From Burkholderiales bacterium C2 (lineage in GTDB: Bacteria; Pseudomonadota; Gammaproteobacteria; Burkholderiales; Burkholderiaceae_C), in contig SCOI01000005.1 in the NCBI GenBank assembly GCA_005503085.1, forward strand, positions 124,001 through 188,000: a stretch of DNA of 64,000 nt, given 5' to 3'. Position 1 is the first letter of the stretch. Each line of letters opens with the position of its first letter. Position numbers and translations under genes: made by a program. The notes beneath the pieces were generated by a model, which saw only the letters and a list, made by a program, of their open reading frames with translations, searched no databases and was not told where the DNA came from. Below, in pieces: positions 58,688 through 64,000 of the stretch.

Positions 58688-60259
58688 TCAGGCGCCTTCG
58701 ACGGCCGCGCGCTGCGGGGCCAGCCGGGGCAGGCGGATCACGGTGCGGGTGCCGGCACCGACCGTGCTGAGGACCTCGACCTGGCCGCCCAGCACATTGG
58801 TGACGATGTTGTGCACGATATGCATGCCCAGGCCCGAGCCGCCGGTGCCCAGCTTGGTCGTGAAGAAGGGGTCGAAGATGCGGCGGCGCACCGACTCGTC
58901 CATGCCGACGCCGTCGTCGACCACCAGCAGCTCCACCATCTCGGCGTCCAGCGTGCGGCAGCTGACCTGCACCAGCCCGGTCTCGCGGCCCTCGAAGCCG
59001 TGCACCAGCGCGTTCATCAGCAGATTGGTCAGCACCTGGCCGAGCGCGCCCGGATAGGAGTTCATCGCGGCACCCGTGCACAAATCGGTGCGGATCGCAT
59101 AGGGCGTGTGCTTGAAGCTGGGCTCCACCATCACCAGCACATCCTCGACCACCTGGGCCAGATCGAAGTCGCGGCGCGAGTCGGTGGTCTGGTCGATCGC
59201 GACCTGCTTGAAATCGCGCACCAGATCGGCCGCCTTCTGCACATTGCGCTGCAGGATGTCCTGGCCGCGCCGGGTGTCGCGCGCCAGCTCTTCGAGCAGG
59301 CTGCGCCGCATCGGCACGCTGTTGCTGAGCATGGCCTCGAGCTTGCCCCAGCGGTCTTCCAGCGCCGAGACGACGGTCAGCGCATTACCCAGCGGCGTGT
59401 TCAGCTCATGCGCGACGCCGGCCACCAGGCGACCGAGCGAGGCCAGCTTCTCCGACTCGACCAGCTCGCGCTGCGCGGTCTTCAGGTTCGCCATCGCCTG
59501 GGTCAGCTCGGTATTGGCCGCCGTCAGCTCGGCGGTGCGCTGGGCCACCTGGTATTCCAGTGTGCTGGCATGCTGGCGCAGCTCGTCGAAGGCCGCCAGC
59601 AGGGCCTGGCGCATGCGCTCCATCGCCTTGCCGACGCGGGCGATCTCGTCGTCGCGGCCCATGTCCAGGGTCTGCTCCAGCGGCTGGTCGAGCTTGCCGG
59701 CGGCCAGCTTGGCGGCCGCCTGGCTGAGCCGGTTCATCGGCTGCAGCACGCGGCGCTGCATCACGATCAGGATCAGCGCCAGCGACAACGTCAGGGTCAG
59801 GCCGCTGCGCAGCAGGCTTTGCAGCATGTCGGCGCGCTTGCGTTCCAGCAGCGGCGCGGCGCTCATCGTCACGGTGATCTGGGCGATCTCGCGGCCGTCG
59901 CGCAGCACCGGCCGGGTCTGGCTCAGCGTCAGGCTGCGGTCCGCGACCTCGCGCTGGAACTCGGCAAAAGGCTTGGGCGAGGAGGGCTCGATCACCAGCA
60001 CCGCGACAAAGCGCGGGTCGTCGACCTGGGCCTTGATCATCGGCTCGGCCAGATCGGGCGAGACCTGCCAGATCGGCTCCGACAACGACAGCGCCAGGAT
60101 CTCGACCACGCGCGACAGATCGCGCCTGAGGTCCTCCATCGCCTCGCGCCGCGTCGCATTGCTCTCGAACAGCAGCACCGCGCCGGTGGGCACCAGCAGG
60201 CCGGCTACCAGGGCCATCACGACGGCATTGCGCAGCGATGACTTGGCCAGGCGTATCAA
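58688..60259 (-). CDS. Membrane-bound sensor histidine kinase
   Basis: Protein of 523 residues. Two membrane segments (AVVMALVAGLLVPTGAVLLF near the N-terminus; SGLTLTLSLALILIVM near residue 155) enclose a periplasmic sensor of ~110 residues. HAMP follows (PMNRLSQAAAKLAAGKLDQP), then a coiled coil, the H-box with His284 (VAGVAHELNTPLGN) and an HATPase domain (LMNALVHGFEG; VVDDGVGMDESVRRRIFDPF; GTGGSGLGMHIVHNIV). No response regulator gene is adjacent, so its partner is elsewhere. Signal unknown. Confidence 0.94.
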   Translation of the reverse strand: MIRLAKSSLRNAVVMALVAGLLVPTGAVLLFESNATRREAMEDLRRDLSRVVEILALSLSEPIWQVSPDLAEPMIKAQVDDPRFVAVLVIEPSSPKPFAEFQREVADRSLTLSQTRPVLRDGREIAQITVTMSAAPLLERKRADMLQSLLRSGLTLTLSLALILIVMQRRVLQPMNRLSQAAAKLAAGKLDQPLEQTLDMGRDDEIARVGKAMERMRQALLAAFDELRQHASTLEYQVAQRTAELTAANTELTQAMANLKTAQRELVESEKLASLGRLVAGVAHELNTPLGNALTVVSALEDRWGKLEAMLSNSVPMRRSLLEELARDTRRGQDILQRNVQKAADLVRDFKQVAIDQTTDSRRDFDLAQVVEDVLVMVEPSFKHTPYAIRTDLCTGAAMNSYPGALGQVLTNLLMNALVHGFEGRETGLVQVSCRTLDAEMVELLVVDDGVGMDESVRRRIFDPFFTTKLGTGGSGLGMHIVHNIVTNVLGGQVEVLSTVGAGTRTVIRLPRLAPQRAAVEGA

Positions 60260-60363
60260 GGCTGCAGCCTCTCGATGGGCGTCAGGACGGCGAGGCCCGG
60301 ACCACCGGTTGTGCCTGGAGCATGGGCGCGTGACATGGGGCGATTATGTGGGAAACAACGGGG

Positions 60364-60834
60364 TCAGGGCTTGCCCTGGGCCGCACAGGGCTGCAGGCCG
60401 CGCCGCGGGATCGGTGTGCTCATCACGATGGCGGTGCGGGTCTCGCCGTAGGCGTTGATACGGGCAATCAGGGCCTCCAGTTCCGCCATGCCGGGCGCGA
60501 CGACCGTCATCACATAGGAGTCGGCGCCGGTCACATGGTGGCACTCCAGCACCTCGGCCATGGTCCTGAGCTTGGCCAGCAGCTTGGCCTTGGCCGGCTG
60601 GGCCGCAGTGATGCCGATGATGGCGCGCACCGCGTAGCCGACGGCCAGCGGGTCCAGCTCGGCATGGATGCCGCTGATCACGCCGGCCTCCTGCAGGCGC
60701 CGCAGGCGCTCGGCGGTGGCCGGGATCGACAGGCCGGTCGCGGCCGCCAGCGTCTTCAGCGGCGCGCGGCCATCGGATTGCAAGGCCTGCAGCAGCAGCC
60801 AGGCTTTCTCATCGAGTTGCAAGGAAACACCCAT
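60364..60834 (-). CDS. Lrp/AsnC-family regulator
   Basis: Protein of 156 residues: an N-terminal helix-turn-helix (LQSDGRAPLKTLAAATGLSI, PATAERLRRLQEAGV) and a RAM domain (AVRAIIGITAAQPAKAKLLA; ECHHVTGADSYVMTVVAP). It is divergent from a LysE-type exporter with an 87-base gap, the classic arrangement in which an Lrp protein senses an amino acid and induces its exporter. ATG at 60834 is the natural start; longer frames are shadows of neighbouring genes. Confidence 0.93.
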   Translation of the reverse strand: MGVSLQLDEKAWLLLQALQSDGRAPLKTLAAATGLSIPATAERLRRLQEAGVISGIHAELDPLAVGYAVRAIIGITAAQPAKAKLLAKLRTMAEVLECHHVTGADSYVMTVVAPGMAELEALIARINAYGETRTAIVMSTPIPRRGLQPCAAQGKP

Positions 60835-60921
60835 GCTGACCTTAAAAATTGTCGGTGTCGCCGCGAGTCCGCCTGAATTTGCGGCTTGGTCGTCGCCTGC
60901 GCTGATCCTACAGTGCTGGGC

Positions 60922-61569
60922 ATGGACTTCACCAGCACCTTGCCCCTTTTTCTCCAGGCCTCGCTGATCGGTCTGGCGATCGCCGCACCGGTCGGCCCGA
61001 TCGGCCTGCTGACGATTCAGCGCAGCCTGCAGCAGGGCCCGCAGGCCGGCCTGGCCACCGGCCTGGGCGCGGCCGTGGCCGATGCGCTGTATGGCGCGGT
61101 GGGCGCCTATGGCGTCGGTGCGGTGATCAACGCGCTGGCGGCGGCACGGCTGCCGCTGGCCCTGGGCGGCGCGGCCTTTCTGCTCTATATGGCCTGGGGT
61201 CTGTGGCGGGCGCCGGCGGCGCAGCTGAGCGCCCGGCCCGGCCTGTCGGGCCACAGCCTGTGGCGCTATTTCGCCGGCACGGTGCTGCTGACCCTGTCCA
61301 ACCCGGCGACCATCTTTTCCTTCATCGCGGTCTTCGGTGCCTTGTCGGCGCGCTCGGCCTCGGCCTCGCCGGGCCTGGTGGTGCTGGGGGTGTTTGTCGG
61401 CTCGGCCCTGTGGTGGCTGGCGCTGAGCGCCGGGGTCGGGCGGCTGCGCCAGCGCTTTGACGCGCGCTGGCAGCGCCGCGTGCAGCGCGCCAGCGCCGTG
61501 GCGCTGGCCGGCTTCGCGCTGTGGCAGCTCGGCGGCCTGGTCGGCCCGGGTGGGTTCGGTGCGGCGTGA
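60922..61569 (+). CDS. LysE family amino-acid exporter
   Basis: Membrane protein of 215 residues with ~6 helices. The N-terminal LAIAAPVGPIGLLTIQRSLQ carries the family PxGP motif, and TLSNPATIFSFIAVFGAL is a second conserved loop. It exports an amino acid under likely control of the divergent Lrp-type gene. The start at 60922 is chosen because it directly precedes the first helix; an ATG 36 bases upstream is possible. Confidence 0.92.
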   Translation: MDFTSTLPLFLQASLIGLAIAAPVGPIGLLTIQRSLQQGPQAGLATGLGAAVADALYGAVGAYGVGAVINALAAARLPLALGGAAFLLYMAWGLWRAPAAQLSARPGLSGHSLWRYFAGTVLLTLSNPATIFSFIAVFGALSARSASASPGLVVLGVFVGSALWWLALSAGVGRLRQRFDARWQRRVQRASAVALAGFALWQLGGLVGPGGFGAA

Positions 61570-61670
61570 CGAAGGCATCCCGGTTGCGGCTCTCGGGTTG
61601 CTCAAGCGTTGACCGTGAGGGCTTGCGCAGCGCGGGCTCTGCGCTGCAGGCAAGACCTGTCCCCGCGAAC
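61570..61670. other. Convergent gap with GC-rich hairpin
   Basis: 101 bases between convergent genes. GCGCAG/CTGCGC forms a hairpin around 61626-61644 without a T tract, and one copy of the window's recurring GCAAGACCTG oligomer follows at 61650. Confidence 0.35.
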
Positions 61671-62714
61671 TCAGGCCGCCTTGGCCGCCAGCACCGTCAC
61701 GCAGTTGCGCCCACTGCGCTTGGAGGCGTAGAGCGCGCGGTCGGCGCGCTCGAAGAAGTCGTTGGCGCTCTCGCCGCGGGCCAGCTGGGTGACGCCCAGC
61801 GATAGCGTGACGCGCTCCAGCGGCGCGGCCGTCGGTCCGGCACCGCGCCGGATGCGGCTGGCGGCGATCTTGCTGCGCAGCTGTTCGGCCAGCTGCTGGG
61901 CTTCGAGCAGATTGCTGGCGGGCAGCAGCAGCGCGAATTCCTCGCCGCCGACGCGGGTCACCAGATGCGGCTGCGGCGCCGCGCTCTTGAGGCTGTCGGC
62001 CACCGCGCGCAGCACCTGGTCGCCGAAGGAGTGGCCGTAGCTGTCGTTGACCTTCTTGAAGAAGTCGATATCGCCCAGCACCAGGCAGGGCGCGGCGGTC
62101 TCGGCATGCGCGTGGCTCAGGCACTGCGCCAGCTGCTGCTCGAAGGCGCGACGGTTGCCCAGGCCGGTCAGCGCGTCGACCAGGGCCTCGCTGCGCGCCT
62201 GGCTGACCTCGTGACGCAGCGCGGCGATCTCGGCCTGGTTGGCGTCCAGGCGCTGCTGCAGCTGGGCCATGGCCGCCCGCATCTCGCGCGTGCCGGCCAT
62301 CAGCGCCTGCAAGAGCTCGGCCTGTTCGTCCTGGGCCGCGTCGAGCAGCTGGCTGCTCCACAGCAGCAGCGACTGGTCGAAGCGCGCGGTCTGGTCGCCG
62401 GCATGGGCGGCCGAGCTGGCCATGTTGTCCAGCACCCGGCTCAGGCTGTCGCTGACGCGCTGGGCCTCTTGCGCATTGAGCCCCGGCTGGGCCACATGGT
62501 GCTGGTACAGCGTGGCGGTCTGGGCCTCGGTCAGCCCCAGGCCGTCACGGGTCTGCTCGGCCAGGGCCTCGGCAAGGCGCGGGTTGCGGCCGCTGACGAA
62601 CTCGTACCAGACCGCATAGCTGTGCGGATGCAGTGCGCTGCGCTGCTTGGTCATCAGGGGCAGGGCCAGGCGCAGGTATTCGGCGCTCTTGGCCACGCTA
62701 TCGGGGTATCGCAT
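61671..62714 (-). CDS. Diguanylate cyclase (GGEEF)
   Basis: Protein of 347 residues. The N-terminal ~170 residues are helical (SYAVWYEFVSGRNPRLAEAL is typical of a family of soluble cyclase sensor regions), ending in a coiled coil (QRLDANQAEIAALRHEV). The GGDEF domain starts near residue 180 (DALTGLGNRRAFEQQL; DIDFFKKVNDSYGHSFGDQV) with the intact signature GGEEF near 256-260. Expected to synthesise c-di-GMP. No membrane segment. Confidence 0.93.
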   Translation of the reverse strand: MRYPDSVAKSAEYLRLALPLMTKQRSALHPHSYAVWYEFVSGRNPRLAEALAEQTRDGLGLTEAQTATLYQHHVAQPGLNAQEAQRVSDSLSRVLDNMASSAAHAGDQTARFDQSLLLWSSQLLDAAQDEQAELLQALMAGTREMRAAMAQLQQRLDANQAEIAALRHEVSQARSEALVDALTGLGNRRAFEQQLAQCLSHAHAETAAPCLVLGDIDFFKKVNDSYGHSFGDQVLRAVADSLKSAAPQPHLVTRVGGEEFALLLPASNLLEAQQLAEQLRSKIAASRIRRGAGPTAAPLERVTLSLGVTQLARGESANDFFERADRALYASKRSGRNCVTVLAAKAA

Positions 62715-62917
62715 CGGTTGTCCCTCTTGTCCGTTCGGGCCATGTCTCGTCTCCTGTTACTGCTCCCGGACGGTCTGGCACGCCGCTGTATCGGCAGCGC
62801 TGCAAGCCGCTTGAGGCGCTGAATGGACCTGGAACTGTGGGTGGGCTGACTTTTGTCAACTATGCACGGCCCGCAGGCCCTTAGCGTGGCGCCCTGTCCG
62901 CCTCAAGAGTACCCACC

Positions 62918-64000
62918 ATGCCCCAGCTTGATCCGATCACCCCCTTCTTCCACGCGCTGCTGCAGCACAGCGGCTTGCGGCCGCTGCGCCTGCGCGGCCG
63001 CGAGTTGCTGCCCATCGTGCAGGGCGGCATGGGGGTGGGCATCAGCGCCCAGGGCCTGGCCGGCGCGGTGGCGGCGGCCGGTGCCGTAGGCACGCTCAGC
63101 TCGGTGGACCTGCGCCGCCACCACACCGACCTGATGGCGCGCACCGAGGGGCAGCATGCCGGCGCGGCCGCCAAGCAGGCCATCGATGCGGCCAATCTGG
63201 AGGCGTTGCGGCGCGAGATCGCCGGCGCCCGTGCGCGCAGCGGCGGGCGCGGCCTGCTGGCGCTGAATGTGATGCGTGCGGTCAGCGCGTACGCGGCCTC
63301 GGTGAAGACGGCGCTGGAGGCCGGCATCGATGCGGTGGTGGTGGGCGCGGGCCTGCCGCTGGACCTGCCGGACCTGGCCCAGGACCATCCCGACACCTTG
63401 CTGATTCCGATACTCAGCGATGCGCGTGGCGTGCAGCTGATCGTCAAGAAATGGGAGCGCAAGAAGCGCCTGCCGGACGCCATCGTGATCGAGCATCCGC
63501 GCCTGGCCGGCGGCCATCTGGGCGCGGCCCGGGTCGCCGATCTGCAGGACCCTCGCTTTGATTTCGAACGCGCCATTCCCGAGTGTCTGGCCTTCTTCGA
63601 GAAGGCCGGCCTGGCCGGCCGGATCCCGCTGATCGCGGCCGGCGGCGTGCGCAGCCATGCCGACATCCGGCGCCTGCAGGGCCTGGGCGCGGCCGGCGTG
63701 CAGCTGGGCACGCCCTTCGCGGTCACCCAGGAGTGCGACGCCCATCCCGGGTTCAAGCGCGTGCTGGCCGAGGCCGGCGAGGACGAGATGCTGGAGTTCA
63801 CCAGCGTGGCCGGCCTGCCGGCGCGCGCGGTCGCCACGCCCTGGCTGAAGAACTATCTGCGCGCCGAGCCGCGCCTGCAGGTGGTGGCCCATGCCAAGAG
63901 CCGCTGCACCAAGGCCTTCGACTGCCTGGCCCAATGCGGGCTGCGCGACGGGCTGCCGGGCTGGGGCCAGTTCTGCATCGACAACCAGCTGGCCGCCGCG
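62918..64000 (+). CDS. Nitronate monooxygenase-like flavoprotein, 3' end cut off
   Basis: The first 361 codons of a TIM-barrel FMN protein of the NPD/2-nitropropane dioxygenase family run off the right edge. Motifs seen: LLPIVQGGMGVGISAQGLAG at the N-terminus, VVVGAGLPLDLP, RLAGGHLGAARV and IAAGGVRSHADIRRLQGLGA with GVQLGTPFAVT (phosphate-binding loop). A Cys-rich stretch (SRCTKAFDCLAQCGLRDG) appears near residue 328, seen in a subgroup of larger members. Substrate is unclear; some relatives act on nitronates and others are enoyl reductase-like. Confidence 0.88.
   Translation, partial: MPQLDPITPFFHALLQHSGLRPLRLRGRELLPIVQGGMGVGISAQGLAGAVAAAGAVGTLSSVDLRRHHTDLMARTEGQHAGAAAKQAIDAANLEALRREIAGARARSGGRGLLALNVMRAVSAYAASVKTALEAGIDAVVVGAGLPLDLPDLAQDHPDTLLIPILSDARGVQLIVKKWERKKRLPDAIVIEHPRLAGGHLGAARVADLQDPRFDFERAIPECLAFFEKAGLAGRIPLIAAGGVRSHADIRRLQGLGAAGVQLGTPFAVTQECDAHPGFKRVLAEAGEDEMLEFTSVAGLPARAVATPWLKNYLRAEPRLQVVAHAKSRCTKAFDCLAQCGLRDGLPGWGQFCIDNQLAAA

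Noticed and set aside
61626-61644. Intrinsic terminator between LysE and cyclase genes
   Set aside because: The hairpin is real but has no following T tract on either strand.

Overview
The window is a very GC-rich stretch of bacterial chromosome. Gene content and protein style suggest a betaproteobacterium of the order Burkholderiales, probably near Roseateles, Pelomonas, Mitsuaria or Rubrivivax. That placement is inferred from sequence style, not from a marker gene. I see no rRNA, tRNA, CRISPR array, insertion sequence or prophage capsid, integrase or lysis gene. Coding density is high and most genes sit in tight operons with ATGA stop-start overlaps.

Region 1 (1-17921, minus strand) is an extracellular contractile injection system (eCIS, Afp/PVC/MAC-like). 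In transcription order it encodes a DUF4255 cap-type protein, an unrecognised 233-residue protein, one sheath, two tube proteins, a DUF5908 peptide, a LysM protein, a VgrG-like spike, a PAAR tip, a gp25-like wedge protein, a large baseplate J-like protein, a 277-residue fibre-like protein, a second baseplate J-like protein, a tape-measure protein and an AAA+ ATPase cut by the left edge. No toxin gene is visible; cargo genes probably lie beyond position 1. Immediately upstream (18120-19483) is a NarL-type response regulator with a soluble histidine kinase, with its own likely promoter, a natural candidate for control of the eCIS.

Region 2 (19658-30890) carries aconitase A, a small secreted Asp/His/Arg-rich protein and a full reductive pyrimidine catabolic set: preT, preA, an NCS1 permease, dihydropyrimidinase and N-carbamoyl-beta-alanine amidohydrolase. 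A divergent RutR-like TetR regulator adjoins it. A good sigma-54 promoter match precedes the permease gene, which fits use of pyrimidines as a nitrogen source.

Region 3 (30969-48515) contains a LysE exporter, a MocR-type regulator, a DUF6064 membrane protein, a Tat-exported aldo/keto reductase, a DUF4398/OmpA lipoprotein pair, a giant cyclic beta-1,2-glucan synthase (ndvB, 2807 residues) with a small membrane protein before it, two tandem Crp/Fnr-like regulators, a diguanylate cyclase, a YbaK-family deacylase and a DUF1289 protein. The lipoproteins and NdvB point to envelope and periplasmic osmotic adaptation.

Region 4 (48515-64000) has a 2-hydroxychromene-2-carboxylate isomerase-like protein and an MHS-family transporter with an unusual periplasmic insertion. 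A complete sucrose locus follows: LacI regulator, TonB receptor, fructokinase, sugar permease and sucrose phosphorylase, with a perfect 16-bp palindromic operator. The end holds a small membrane peptide, an orphan histidine kinase, a divergent Lrp/LysE pair, a second diguanylate cyclase and a nitronate monooxygenase-like gene cut by the right edge.
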